NCBI GenBank assembly: GCA_003506435.1
Contig: DOAQ01000036.1
Coordinates: forward strand, 372,001-436,000
Source of the DNA: Prolixibacteraceae bacterium
Lineage (GTDB): Bacteria; Bacteroidota; Bacteroidia; Bacteroidales; Prolixibacteraceae
DNA length: 64,000 nt
Direction of reading: 5' to 3'
A model generated the notes under the pieces. It was not told the origin of the DNA and searched no databases. It saw only the letters and a program-made list of their open reading frames with translations. Made by a program: the position numbers and the translations under genes. Below, piece by piece: positions 1-9,867 of the stretch (its first letter is position 1; each line of letters opens with the position of its first letter).

Positions 1-24
1 AAATATATCTGCTTATCCGTTCCA

Positions 25-693
25 TTACATTTCCCCCTTTCTAAAGCGGTATGCCGAAAAAATCAAGGCAATACTCAAACATGCAGTCAACACGAACAAT
101 ATTGGATTGGCTGGCCCGTAGCCTGCTGTTACCGCTGATTTCAAATAAATTGTGACAAAAAATCCACCGATGAGCGAATAGAAAATACGATATTTCCAGA
201 TGGGCTCAAGAACAACCAACGCAATTATAAAATAGGAAGTAAGGCCTGCCAGAAACCAGGGAAAAACAGAAATTACTGCGCCATTCACCATTTCCGAAGC
301 AAAGAAGATTTTACTAAAACCAAAGAACACCGCGAAAATGAGCAAATATGCAGCAAGCAAGCTACATGTCCCAAAAGTGTGCATCATCATTAATACTTTA
401 TTTTCCTTTAAAGGAAGATGGAATGTTAATTTGATGCGTTTGTTAATTGTCTCCGGAAAATACTGTGCAACCCCGATTGCAAGAGCGCCGGCCAGCGGCA
501 AAAATTTTAAATATCCAAAATACTGCAATCCTTTGAACAACGAATTGTACCAGTAATTTTTGGCTTCCATAAAGGCAAAGTCGTGCTGAACTTTCAGGAA
601 AATATACCCGACACCGAAGATTCCCAAAGCCGTAAAGCCAATCAGGAACCAGCGGACTTTTAACCATTCTTTATATATAACTGATTTCCACAT
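25..693 (-). CDS. ABC transporter permease-like membrane protein
   Basis: A 222-residue protein with about six hydrophobic segments and no extracytoplasmic domain, which fits the membrane subunit of a small ABC-2 type exporter. Its start lies 4 bp behind the stop of the ATPase gene at 698-1585, so the two are almost certainly co-translated and form one transporter. No substrate-specific motif is visible. The position at the end of a TonB receptor/DUF4876/DUF6850/Fe-S protein operon suggests a role in metal, haem or metal-complex handling, but this is inference. Further operon genes may continue beyond the left edge of the window. Confidence 0.75.
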   Translation of the reverse strand: MWKSVIYKEWLKVRWFLIGFTALGIFGVGYIFLKVQHDFAFMEAKNYWYNSLFKGLQYFGYLKFLPLAGALAIGVAQYFPETINKRIKLTFHLPLKENKVLMMMHTFGTCSLLAAYLLIFAVFFGFSKIFFASEMVNGAVISVFPWFLAGLTSYFIIALVVLEPIWKYRIFYSLIGGFFVTIYLKSAVTAGYGPANPILFVLTACLSIALIFSAYRFRKGEM

Positions 694-697
694 ATCG

Positions 698-1585
698 CTA
701 ATATTTTCCGGTTAAACCAATAAATGCATCTTCCAATCCCATCTTCACCTGTGTGAAGTTTTTATATGCAATGCCTTTCTCATCGAGGAAATTCTTCACA
801 AAATCTTCCGATTCGTAGGTATATAACTCAATTTTGTTTTTCACCTTTTCGAGGTTCACTACAAATTTTTCTTTTTTCAGGTCCGACAGGTCTTTTTCAG
901 CCTCAAAAAGGAATTGTTTAAAGGTGGACATGAATTCATTTACCGGACATTGAGCCAACACGCGGTTGTAGTCCATAATCAGCACATCATCGATCAGGCG
1001 TTCCATGTCCTGAATGATATGCGACGTGGTAAAAATGGTTTTGCTTTCCGATTTCGCATACTCGCGCAAATAGTCGATAAACAGGCGGCGATAGCCCGGG
1101 TCAAGTCCCATTGAAAAGTCGTCGAGGATCAGCAAATCGGGGTCTTGCGCCAGAATCAGTCCCAAGGCCACCTGCGAACGCTGGCCACACGACATGGTCG
1201 ATATTTTCTGGTTTGGCGCCACTTTCAGCTTCGACATCAGTTCCCAGTAGGGGGCTGGTTTCCAGTTGGGATAAAACCCCGAATAGAACTTTTCAACCTG
1301 ATGAATATTCATAAACGAATACTGGATATGCCCCTCGATCAGGAAACCAATTCTCGCCTTCGTCGCAGGTGAAAGATGCTGTGAATTCTCACCGTAAATA
1401 AGGCATTCGCCACTGCGGGGCTGTAGAAAACCATTCAAAATATTGATGGTCGTTGTTTTCCCGGCACCATTCTTACCCAGCAACCCCAGTATACTTCCTT
1501 CCCTGACATGGATGTTCAGGTTTTCGTACACCATTTTCTTGCCGTAGTAATGTGTCAGGTTGTTACACTCAATCACATTGCTCAT
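698..1585 (-). CDS. ABC transporter ATP-binding protein
   Basis: A 295-residue nucleotide-binding subunit. The Walker A motif GKNGAGKT is at residues 37-44, a degenerate signature MSCGQ at 131-135 replaces LSGGQ, and Walker B LLILDD is at 151-156, followed by a D-loop (GLDP) and an H-loop (TTSH). The residue after the Walker B aspartate is Asp instead of the usual catalytic Glu, which may mean slow hydrolysis. It partners the membrane protein at 25-693 and is preceded by the DUF6850 barrel gene with a 12-bp gap. The C-terminal ~70 residues are accessory and unassigned. Confidence 0.9.
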   Translation of the reverse strand: MSNVIECNNLTHYYGKKMVYENLNIHVREGSILGLLGKNGAGKTTTINILNGFLQPRSGECLIYGENSQHLSPATKARIGFLIEGHIQYSFMNIHQVEKFYSGFYPNWKPAPYWELMSKLKVAPNQKISTMSCGQRSQVALGLILAQDPDLLILDDFSMGLDPGYRRLFIDYLREYAKSESKTIFTTSHIIQDMERLIDDVLIMDYNRVLAQCPVNEFMSTFKQFLFEAEKDLSDLKKEKFVVNLEKVKNKIELYTYESEDFVKNFLDEKGIAYKNFTQVKMGLEDAFIGLTGKY

Positions 1586-1597
1586 TGATAAATATTA

Positions 1598-3181
1598 TTA
1601 AAAATTCATCCCTAATTTTAACTCTAAGATTTCCCAATTTAAATCACCCGGAAGGTCGGACACCATCAATTTGTATCCTGCGTCCAGAAAGAACTGAACA
1701 GGTGAATGATTTATCGAAATTTGCCTTCCTATTTTAACAGAAGCACCAATTTGCCAAAGCCCTGAAGTGTAGTAGTTAAAGTCCTGATTAATAAAATCGG
1801 TTCTGACATTTTCCAAAAGTTTTTCGTCCGTAACTATCTCCAGTGAGTTGTCAAAACTCATACGGTATCCTCCATTGGCCGAGAAAAGGCTTTCCCACTT
1901 ATTCCATACGAACCCTTTTTCCAGCAATCCATCTACAACAAATTGATTATAGCTGAGTTTGTTATATTCAGGTACAAAATAATAGGTAGTTTTGTCCGAA
2001 CTCACTGTACAATTGATTTTTGCGCCCCAATTAATGTGATCGGTGTCTGTAAAGTCATAATAGGAATAATTCACATTGTAGTTACTGGCTTCGTTCCAAT
2101 AGAGTGTGTATTTGGCAACCGTTGACCACTGATAAGTTACCTGCAGGAGTTTTGGCTCAACGACCGGTTCCTGTCCGTAAATTTTCTGTCGGACATAGTT
2201 CAGTCCAAGCCGGTTTATTTTTTTGTCGTTCGATCCGAAGAGAAAAACAGAATTAATATCAGTGATATAGTTATCTACCAATGCTATTTGCAGAGGATCA
2301 GAGGCTCCCCGTTTGATATCTGTAACTTTTTTATCAAAATTGGCCGAGGTATAGTTTCTGATAAACTCTGTATCAAAGGTGAATTGTAAGCTTCCCCCGT
2401 ACAAGTTCGATATTGTATAGCTATCATTAAATCCTGATGCTGTTGAAGTTTCTGATGAAAAAGTCCCCAAACCTTTGAAATAGAAAATATCGAATTTGTT
2501 ATCGGTAACCTTCTCGAAATTTATATCCTCTTTGCCTCCCTGATACCTGAAGTTTGTTCCGATTTTAATTTTATCAAGGTTAAAAACAACTCCCGGGCGA
2601 ACATCAAAACTGGTGATTATATTTGTTGGACGAGGGTCTTTCCGCTTTGTCCCAACTCCTGCATCATATCTTATGTCGAATCCCAAAGAAACCAATCGGT
2701 TTAATTCGAACGCTCCTTTCCCCTGCATTTTAAAATACTCTTTCCAGTAGTTCCCACCGATCGAATCTCCGACAGTATAGGGATTTTCATTGTATGGTTC
2801 GATCACACCAGTCCATTTGATATTTTTCTCCTGGGCATTGTAATAGTTGAAATTGCCATAGAATTTCCATTTCCCTTCTTTTACATAGCCATTCGAATAA
2901 AAACCGTATTGACTGGACTGATCAGGCGCTTGAAATAAGCGGTAATCTCCCTGTGCATTATTGAACCCAAAATAGACTGAGCCAAAATGTCCGTCAAAAT
3001 CAAAAAAAGTCAATGAAGCAGCATTGCTTGATTCAGACCAAACTGTTTTCAGGTTTAATAATTTTTCAGTTGATAAAGAACTGGATTTCAGTGTGTCGCT
3101 GTCCGAATTAACTGCCGTCAACATATTACTACTGAAAACAATCAGTAGAATATAAACTGGTATAATAAGCCGTTTCTTCAT
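1598..3181 (-). CDS. DUF6850-type outer-membrane beta-barrel protein
   Basis: A 527-residue protein with an N-terminal signal peptide (hydrophobic to about residue 24), then alternating amphipathic strands rich in Tyr, Phe, Asn and Gly, ending in the barrel-like sequence LELKLGMNF. By pattern it matches the DUF6850 family of Bacteroidota outer-membrane barrels. It lies 6 bp behind the DUF4876 lipoprotein gene and follows a TonB receptor, an association I recall for these families. The biochemical role is not established. A second outer-membrane component of a metal or siderophore uptake system is plausible. Confidence 0.75.
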   Translation of the reverse strand: MKKRLIIPVYILLIVFSSNMLTAVNSDSDTLKSSSLSTEKLLNLKTVWSESSNAASLTFFDFDGHFGSVYFGFNNAQGDYRLFQAPDQSSQYGFYSNGYVKEGKWKFYGNFNYYNAQEKNIKWTGVIEPYNENPYTVGDSIGGNYWKEYFKMQGKGAFELNRLVSLGFDIRYDAGVGTKRKDPRPTNIITSFDVRPGVVFNLDKIKIGTNFRYQGGKEDINFEKVTDNKFDIFYFKGLGTFSSETSTASGFNDSYTISNLYGGSLQFTFDTEFIRNYTSANFDKKVTDIKRGASDPLQIALVDNYITDINSVFLFGSNDKKINRLGLNYVRQKIYGQEPVVEPKLLQVTYQWSTVAKYTLYWNEASNYNVNYSYYDFTDTDHINWGAKINCTVSSDKTTYYFVPEYNKLSYNQFVVDGLLEKGFVWNKWESLFSANGGYRMSFDNSLEIVTDEKLLENVRTDFINQDFNYYTSGLWQIGASVKIGRQISINHSPVQFFLDAGYKLMVSDLPGDLNWEILELKLGMNF

Positions 3182-3187
3182 CTTCGT

Positions 3188-4399
3188 TTAGTTTTTAGCG
3201 ATTATTCCGGGGGTTGGTTCCTGATTGGTCAAAAAATCCTCCGCAGAGTTGTTGGTGTCTTTATAAATGGTGCGTCCGTTAATTACTTCGCCAACTTTTC
3301 TTTTTATAGAGACTTTCTCGCTTCCTCCACGGTGTTGAATGTAACTGACATCAATCTCATCATGTAAGCGTTTATAAACGCCATCGCTGTGTATCTTAGG
3401 GTTTTCAACTCCATCAATGACCCACGATTTATGTACCATAAAACAATTGAAAGAACTTCCAACTACTTTGAGATAATTATTCGTATCCGTAAAAATGGTT
3501 TGTAAATCACCTTCAGGCAATCGGAACAGGATACTTACCTGGCCAGAGATATCTAAAACCATAGCACTCCCTGTTGTTATTCTTTGCATTAATATGTTGG
3601 GAACCGAAGGCACATCAGCATACATACCTTTATCAACATACAATTCCCAGTTAGCATGAGATAAGTCAATCGAATTTGGGTTCCCGTTTGGATCATCCTT
3701 GTGGTTTAAGCCCGATAATGCAACCACAAACGACTCACCCGGTTGGATGGGATGTTCCTGACCTGAGCCAGGCACGATGGCTACAAAACTCCATACCGGA
3801 ATCCGGTCAAGTAATTTACCATTTGCATCAACATACGGAGTTGGTTTATTGGTTGTTGTTGGATATACAGCCCCAAAACAAAGTCCGTCGGAATACAAAA
3901 TTTTGTCTGAATTGTTGTATATCTCAACGAACTTATCAGCTCCATACGACTTACCTGCCGGTGTTCTGCTTCCTGAAGTATAAAGTTCTTTAATTACAAA
4001 TCCTTCTTTGGCTATCGAATATTGCAAGGGTATAGCAAACTCTTTCCCACCTTCTGTAATAATCTGACTATTAACAGCGCCATTGAACAATACTGTCTTT
4101 TTAAACATGAACCCTTCAATGTCCACATCCCGTTCTTCAGAAAAGGATACCATGATGTTATAGTTACCTCCCCGTACTTTGAAATTCGCAATTCCCAAAT
4201 CATCGGTTGTTTGAAGGTATTCTCTTGCTGTTTGTATATTTGTGATTTTAACATCAACATTACTGACGTTTGCGCCACCATCAAAAAGCTCAGGATAGGC
4301 TACTTTAATAGCGACCTGATATGTTTCAGGGATTTCATAATCGCTGCATGAGAAATACAACAATCCCAGCAAAAATGCTAATTTTTTAATTCCGTTCAT
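3188..4399 (-). CDS. DUF4876-type cell-surface lipoprotein
   Basis: A 403-residue protein with a lipoprotein signal (LGLLYFSCSDYEIP, lipobox Cys near residue 18). A carboxypeptidase-regulatory/Ig-like N-terminal domain (about 25-130) precedes a lamin-tail-like region containing KFVEIYNNSDK (about 145-250). The order matches DUF4876 proteins, which sit next to TonB receptors in Bacteroidota. It probably faces the surface or periplasm and works with the receptor at 4412-7279, 12 bp upstream, perhaps as a ligand-capturing lipoprotein. The ligand cannot be read from the sequence. Confidence 0.75.
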   Translation of the reverse strand: MNGIKKLAFLLGLLYFSCSDYEIPETYQVAIKVAYPELFDGGANVSNVDVKITNIQTAREYLQTTDDLGIANFKVRGGNYNIMVSFSEERDVDIEGFMFKKTVLFNGAVNSQIITEGGKEFAIPLQYSIAKEGFVIKELYTSGSRTPAGKSYGADKFVEIYNNSDKILYSDGLCFGAVYPTTTNKPTPYVDANGKLLDRIPVWSFVAIVPGSGQEHPIQPGESFVVALSGLNHKDDPNGNPNSIDLSHANWELYVDKGMYADVPSVPNILMQRITTGSAMVLDISGQVSILFRLPEGDLQTIFTDTNNYLKVVGSSFNCFMVHKSWVIDGVENPKIHSDGVYKRLHDEIDVSYIQHRGGSEKVSIKRKVGEVINGRTIYKDTNNSAEDFLTNQEPTPGIIAKN

Positions 4400-4411
4400 A
4401 ACAATTCATTT

Positions 4412-7279
4412 TTAAAATTGGAATGTAAGATCGGCCCCAAAGAATGGTTCCTGGTTGCGCCGTACATACGAACCTTCCCTTTCATTTAGATGCCTTGGTC
4501 TGATGTTAAGAAAGTTATTTGCATAGAAAGCCAGTTTGATCCGTTTGGTAATATCTTTCGAGATGTTAATATTACATAGGAAAAGTGTTGGCAACACTTT
4601 CTCACCAAAACGGTATTTTAACTCTTTATCAATTGCCAACTGGTGTAGCGACTGTGCAAAGTCGCCGGGAGTATAGACATGTTCAATATTGTCGTACATC
4701 TTGTAGCTGACCGGAAGCTGGTAATAATACGTTTCTTCCTGCTCTGAGCTGAATAAACTGGCATTACCCAAATAGTTCCTTAATTCAGAAAGTGAATAAA
4801 ACTTGTCGTCGGAATAAATTTTTCGCCAGTCTTTTTCATACCAAACAATTTGGGTCGTTAGCGAAACAATCATTTTAAGTTTTGGAATATGGTTAATGAT
4901 ACTGATGTTTGTATTCAACCTTTCGAATACAGTTCCATATCCATATTCATCCTGAAATTTTACAACAAACGATTCATCTTTACTAACTCCACCTGTGTAA
5001 CTTGTGTACTTAACGGTTTCCCAGTACGGTGCATCTTCTGTATATGATTCTGTCTGCAACCATGCACCGGTAACCATAAACGAAGTCTGTAAAGCTTTTA
5101 TCTTGCCAAAATCAATAGTATATTCCATTCCTCTTTTTATCCTGACATCGGCATTGCGATATTGCTCATAATCCGAAAACTTTACAGCATTTTCATAACC
5201 TACTTTTACAGCATTCCCATTGGCATCGTTATAATACACGCCATCGTTAGGTACATAATATGGGTTTAAGCCTGCGGCAAGTACATTATAATATCTGTAA
5301 TTCATTGGATAAAATACCCGATCATTTACAAAGCCATCTTTGTGTTCTTCATAAAAACCTGTTAACCTGGTTTTTATATGCCCTATTTGAAAATCAATGC
5401 CGACTTCGTATTTAGTGCTTTTTGCTGGCTTCAGGTCATAATTTCTGGTGTCCACAACGTTGGTTGTTGATACAACTAAATCAGGATAATAACTAAAACT
5501 GATTACATCGTTATATTCCCTATCTGGATATAAATGGATTAGAGTAGGCGCTTTGGTCGTTTTTCCATAGCCCAATCGCAAGCTAAAATCTTTAAACAGT
5601 TCGTTGTTTTTGCGGTTCAGTATATTGTATTTTACATTGATCCTTGGATCAACAGCAATGCTGCCATCGGTTGTAAAAGGACTGGTTGGCTGTATGTTGT
5701 CCATTCTTAAACCTAAAGTCATTTCCAATCCGGTTGAACCAATATCGGTTGTTATTTTATCTTCAGCGAATAACGATAACTGGTTTAAAGCAGGGATATC
5801 GGTAAACGGGCGTGGCCGGGTACCCAAACCATTGGCCGGTCTGGTCGTATCATAGAGACGGCCATCTCCAGTATTTCCGGTTGTACGCCACTCAGCCCCA
5901 AACAAACCTGAATGGGTAAAAACCCCGGTTTTTTTGAATAAAGTACCCTTCAGTTTTGCATAGAAATTATAAGGATTCCCATCGTAAGTAACTTCTGAAT
6001 AATAACTTGACGGGGTAAAATAAATCTGGTATTCGCCATTGGTTATAGCCGTTGAATAAAAAGATGGGCCACTTGAACTGCTTTCCAACGTCTTTTCAAA
6101 CCCGGTTTGCCAGTCCATGCTATAACTAATATCTAAGGACAAACTGGACAAAAACGATTTATCGAGCATCCATGATGCCGACAGTTTCCCCATGATCCCG
6201 GTTTCTTTCGAATACGCTTCTTCTTCTATAATCATATCAGGGTCCCATTCATTACCGTCAATGTTGTATGAAAAACTTAGTTTTCCTTCAATATTTAACG
6301 GGTTCTTTTCCCTGAAAAACGTTTGAGAGTATTTGGTTGACAGGTTGTAGCGGTCAAACAAATTGGTCTTTTTAAAAATATCGGCATACGAATGTGCAAC
6401 ATCCATATCCATGTTAATAACTCCTTTATCATTATCAAGCAGGAACCCCTTGCTGATAAAAGCCTGTTTTGTTTTAGGATCGGCTTTAACTTTTACATTA
6501 AACGGTGAACCTCCCGACTTGGTTTTTATCCTTACTGCCCCCGACGTCAGGTTTCCATGTTCAGCCGATGGGATACCTACATCAACCGTGATGGATTCGA
6601 TGTTATCAACAGATATGCTCCGGATATCGAGGCCACTTCCGGAATATGTTGTCATACTACTACCTGTTTCCATGGCCTTTTGCATATTTCCATCATTCGT
6701 CATCGGAATATCGTCAACAATAACGGCAGTTCCCAGTGCACTGTTGACATCGACCATACCATTGCTATCAATTTCCCGGATACTTAATTTTCCCGGTTCA
6801 CCTAAATTTGGGTTCAATAAAAGATTTCCCGGAACCAGTTGCATGACATCCTTCAAACTGGAAGCCTGAACATGGTTGATAGCATCGCTTTTGATTTTTG
6901 ATGATGTTGTCCCACTGGTTGACTGTTCGGCTGTAACAGTTACTTCCTTTAACCCTAACGACTGTTGCTGAAGTTTAATATTCAATGCTACACTCTGTTT
7001 TAACGTAACCGAGATAGAATATTCTTTATATCCAATGTAGGTTACCGAAAATGTGTAGGTGCCAACCGGGACAGCATGAATAATGAATTCACCCTTTTCA
7101 TTTGAAGTTGTACCAATAGCCAACTCCGGGAATGCAATATTCGCATACATAATCGGAGCCTGATTGTCGGCATCGGTAATTTTTCCACTCACCGTAATTT
7201 TCTCCTGAGCATACGCTTCAGTAAACACCCCAAGGGTGCAAAAAATTATCAAAAAGAAAATGATTCGTCGACTTGACAT
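4412..7279 (-). CDS. TonB-dependent outer-membrane receptor
   Basis: A 955-residue receptor. The signal peptide ends around EAYAQ (residue 25); a carboxypeptidase-regulatory-like domain covers about 27-115; the plug domain follows (about 120-260, with VPGNLLLNPNLGEPGKLSIR and the VDVGIPSAEHG region); a long beta-barrel ends in GADLTFQF with the C-terminal Phe typical of outer-membrane proteins. There is no SusD partner, which argues against glycan uptake. With the DUF4876, DUF6850, Fe-S and ABC neighbours it more likely imports a metal complex, haem or siderophore. The substrate is inferred only. Confidence 0.9.
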   Translation of the reverse strand: MSSRRIIFFLIIFCTLGVFTEAYAQEKITVSGKITDADNQAPIMYANIAFPELAIGTTSNEKGEFIIHAVPVGTYTFSVTYIGYKEYSISVTLKQSVALNIKLQQQSLGLKEVTVTAEQSTSGTTSSKIKSDAINHVQASSLKDVMQLVPGNLLLNPNLGEPGKLSIREIDSNGMVDVNSALGTAVIVDDIPMTNDGNMQKAMETGSSMTTYSGSGLDIRSISVDNIESITVDVGIPSAEHGNLTSGAVRIKTKSGGSPFNVKVKADPKTKQAFISKGFLLDNDKGVINMDMDVAHSYADIFKKTNLFDRYNLSTKYSQTFFREKNPLNIEGKLSFSYNIDGNEWDPDMIIEEEAYSKETGIMGKLSASWMLDKSFLSSLSLDISYSMDWQTGFEKTLESSSSGPSFYSTAITNGEYQIYFTPSSYYSEVTYDGNPYNFYAKLKGTLFKKTGVFTHSGLFGAEWRTTGNTGDGRLYDTTRPANGLGTRPRPFTDIPALNQLSLFAEDKITTDIGSTGLEMTLGLRMDNIQPTSPFTTDGSIAVDPRINVKYNILNRKNNELFKDFSLRLGYGKTTKAPTLIHLYPDREYNDVISFSYYPDLVVSTTNVVDTRNYDLKPAKSTKYEVGIDFQIGHIKTRLTGFYEEHKDGFVNDRVFYPMNYRYYNVLAAGLNPYYVPNDGVYYNDANGNAVKVGYENAVKFSDYEQYRNADVRIKRGMEYTIDFGKIKALQTSFMVTGAWLQTESYTEDAPYWETVKYTSYTGGVSKDESFVVKFQDEYGYGTVFERLNTNISIINHIPKLKMIVSLTTQIVWYEKDWRKIYSDDKFYSLSELRNYLGNASLFSSEQEETYYYQLPVSYKMYDNIEHVYTPGDFAQSLHQLAIDKELKYRFGEKVLPTLFLCNINISKDITKRIKLAFYANNFLNIRPRHLNEREGSYVRRNQEPFFGADLTFQF

Positions 7280-7308
7280 GAGTTTGATTTAATCTGTTGT
7301 TTTTTTGC

Positions 7309-7491
7309 TTACACGAAAATAACGTGGTTACATCGAATGTGAAATGCCACATCATTAAGAGAAAAAAGTTCGGTCACAATTTCAAATAGCTCATCAAACT
7401 GATGATATTTGTCAACGCCTTTTATAATTCTGCAAAAACAAACTTCATTAGATTGATCTATTTTTGAAATCATCTCAAGATTCAATTTCAT
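7309..7491 (-). CDS. small ORF (60 aa) in the receptor operon, unrecognised
   Basis: A 60-residue ORF between the Fe-S membrane protein and the TonB receptor, in the same direction. It has a plausible purine-rich site (AAGGGG) about 10 bp before the ATG. The product has three Cys and two His (CFC, HIRCNH near the C terminus), which could bind metal, but I recognise no family. It may be a real small operon protein or a chance ORF in a leader region. Confidence 0.3.
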   Translation of the reverse strand: MKLNLEMISKIDQSNEVCFCRIIKGVDKYHQFDELFEIVTELFSLNDVAFHIRCNHVIFV

Positions 7492-7512
7492 TACGATTTA
7501 TTCCCCTTGATC

Positions 7513-7608
7513 TCACTTATTTCGTCTAATTAATACAGGACTTGAAGTTTGCAAAAACGACAAAGGAGGCAATAACAATACGATTACTAAACAGGTAAAA
7601 ACTTTCAT
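7513..7608 (-). CDS. tiny signal-peptide-like ORF (31 aa)
   Basis: The minus strand encodes a 31-residue peptide beginning MKVFTCLVIVLLLPPLSFLQ, a basic start and hydrophobic core that looks like a signal peptide or small membrane peptide. It ends 22 bp before the 60-aa ORF and lies between the Fe-S membrane protein and the receptor. It could be a leader peptide, a small membrane protein or the remnant of a secreted protein. Confidence 0.3.
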   Translation of the reverse strand: MKVFTCLVIVLLLPPLSFLQTSSPVLIRRNK

Positions 7609-7721
7609 AGGTGTAGATTTTATTTAAAATACATAGAACAATTTTCAAATTAGGCTCTTCCCGTTTGTCTCATTCGGCTCCCCCGTTTCGACTCTCGGCG
7701 ACCAAAAATCTCTATTTCTTG

Positions 7722-9653
7722 TTATTTTGCTATTTCTTCAGTTTCAATAAAGTCAAACATATTGGCGACCTTCCCTATTTTCCCGGAACTGTATGTAAAC
7801 CGGAGTGTATCGCTGTTCAGTTTTTCATAAATGGCAGTTGTGCTGGTCATTGTATCAATATACGAAACAGCAATGATTTCTTCCAGCGAATCGTTCAAGA
7901 AGGTGCGGAACCCTATAATTCCATTATCGTCGGACAAATGGCTGACCAGGTAACTCAATTTGCTTCGGTTGGCCTTGTTTTTACCAAACGGTACCTGATA
8001 AACCTCAATCACTTCCGTTCCGTAATTTTCGGAGTCATTAAACTGTGCCTCGTAGGGTTTGAACATCTTTGTAATGTATTCCTTTCGACCCATCGTATTA
8101 TATATCGGTCCTTTCGCTACTTTGTAACCCAAATCTACGGTATAATTTTTATCATTTGCCGCATAGGTCAGTGTTTCTGCCTCAAGAGTACTCACCAATT
8201 CGGCTTCATCAATTTTTACATCCCCGGGGAAATATATTTTTATCATAACCGGGCAATCGTATTCCGAAGCGACATAAACGGCTTCCGTTTTATCGAGAAG
8301 CAAACGGCTTAAATAATTGAAATCATACAGATCAAAGAAATTTTCCAGCCATACCTGCACTTCCTGCACCTCCTGCACACCTTTTTTTAGGCTCTTTAAC
8401 AACATACCTGAAGGGGTAAACAACAGTTTCTGTATTTTTGCATCATCCAGTTTTGCAGGGTCGTAATACACTTTTACCCGGTGGTGTTTTACAAAGGTAG
8501 CAACGCCCAATACCCCGTCAACCCCTTTCATTTGCGATGCAAAAGCCATTGAGCTTCCATAGCATTTTATATTTTTCAACCCGGACTGGGTAAATATTTT
8601 TGCCTTCGACATTACTTCTTCACCGTACCATTTTTCATCAATAGTAGGCACTTCCCACAAGCGGCCAAGCAATAAACCGGCAACAATCAGTAAAACAGTT
8701 GCAACCGGAGGCAGCCAACGCAGGCTTTTCTTTCGGTTAATCTGAAGGGTGTTATTCTCGGGGCAAACCGAAATACATTCGCTGCAAAGGGTACAATCGG
8801 CATCGCGCACTACTTTCAGGTTGGCCACATCAATGGCCTGCGGACATTTGCGCGAACAAAGCTGACAACTGGTACAGGTATCCTCGTTGCGGGTGATTTT
8901 CACCAGAGGAAATACTTTGCCAAATAAACCGGTAATTTCAATGATATAGCCTCCTGCACAGGCGACTGCCAATGGCCAAACGTAACTGATTTTGATCCCA
9001 AATTTCAGGAGCAGCAGGTAAATCACCATAACGGCTACAAAAAAGCCGGTGAACTTGAAGATATTGGATATTGCTCCCAGCGGGCAAATGTATTTACACC
9101 AGAACAAACGTATAAAAACAGACCCCAGGATTACCAGAACAATGCCTATTACTGAATAAAGTACAACCACATCGGTGTTAAACCCGGAGGCAATCGCAAA
9201 ATACGGGTCGAATTTTTTACAGAACAATTCGTTCGATTGAAACGTGAAATAAAGAGTAATAAAAAGAAGGACGTATTTCAATGAACGCAAAATTTTATCG
9301 GCAATTCCTTTTATCGTAATCCTGATTTTCAGTTTATCGCCCAATTTACCAAGCCATTCGCTCACTGTCCCCACAGGACATATATAGGCACAAAACAATT
9401 TGCTTAAAATAAACACGGCCAGCATCAGCAAAATACCCATTACAATCTGGGCGCTGGTCATGGTACACGACAAAGCCTGGTTCAGTAAATAACTTCCCAG
9501 CGCCTGTATGCCGCCAAACGGGCAATAGGCTTCAAAATCGGGAACAAAATTTTCATTGAATTTGGGGATCAGCGCAATAATTACAATCGCCAGAATAACA
9601 CCCCATTGCATAATTGGACGTGGCCAGTTTGATTTTTTGGTTCTTTTGCTCAT
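7722..9653 (-). CDS. membrane 4Fe-4S protein of NapH/YccM type with C-terminal metal-binding-like domain
   Basis: A polytopic membrane protein of 643 residues from the preferred ATG at 9653; the longer frame adds five residues. About six to eight membrane spans carry the polyferredoxin-type motifs CAYICPVG and CKYICPLG. Two 4Fe-4S motifs follow near residues 260-300 (CTSCQLCSRKCP and CTLCSECISVCP). After another membrane span comes a region resembling an HMA fold but lacking CxxC (about 355-430), and then a unique C-terminal domain. NapH/YccM-like proteins pass electrons across the inner membrane. Here it may supply reductant for handling the metal or metal complex imported by the receptor. 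It is the first gene of the proposed operon. Confidence 0.75.
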   Translation of the reverse strand: MSKRTKKSNWPRPIMQWGVILAIVIIALIPKFNENFVPDFEAYCPFGGIQALGSYLLNQALSCTMTSAQIVMGILLMLAVFILSKLFCAYICPVGTVSEWLGKLGDKLKIRITIKGIADKILRSLKYVLLFITLYFTFQSNELFCKKFDPYFAIASGFNTDVVVLYSVIGIVLVILGSVFIRLFWCKYICPLGAISNIFKFTGFFVAVMVIYLLLLKFGIKISYVWPLAVACAGGYIIEITGLFGKVFPLVKITRNEDTCTSCQLCSRKCPQAIDVANLKVVRDADCTLCSECISVCPENNTLQINRKKSLRWLPPVATVLLIVAGLLLGRLWEVPTIDEKWYGEEVMSKAKIFTQSGLKNIKCYGSSMAFASQMKGVDGVLGVATFVKHHRVKVYYDPAKLDDAKIQKLLFTPSGMLLKSLKKGVQEVQEVQVWLENFFDLYDFNYLSRLLLDKTEAVYVASEYDCPVMIKIYFPGDVKIDEAELVSTLEAETLTYAANDKNYTVDLGYKVAKGPIYNTMGRKEYITKMFKPYEAQFNDSENYGTEVIEVYQVPFGKNKANRSKLSYLVSHLSDDNGIIGFRTFLNDSLEEIIAVSYIDTMTSTTAIYEKLNSDTLRFTYSSGKIGKVANMFDFIETEEIAK

Positions 9654-9867
9654 AAAACAGATTATCAAATAAAATACAAATCAGACTTGCTGTTTATCTG
9701 TCCGACATACAGCATAATCGATGAAAATAGTAATCAGCAATGGTATTCCAGGGACAAAAATCACAAAATTTTTCAAAAAACAAAATCCCTATAAATAGGT
9801 ATTTCCCCTTTATATTGTAGTCAGAAATCGGGATTTCTCCTTTTCACCAACTTGCTTGCTTCTTTCG

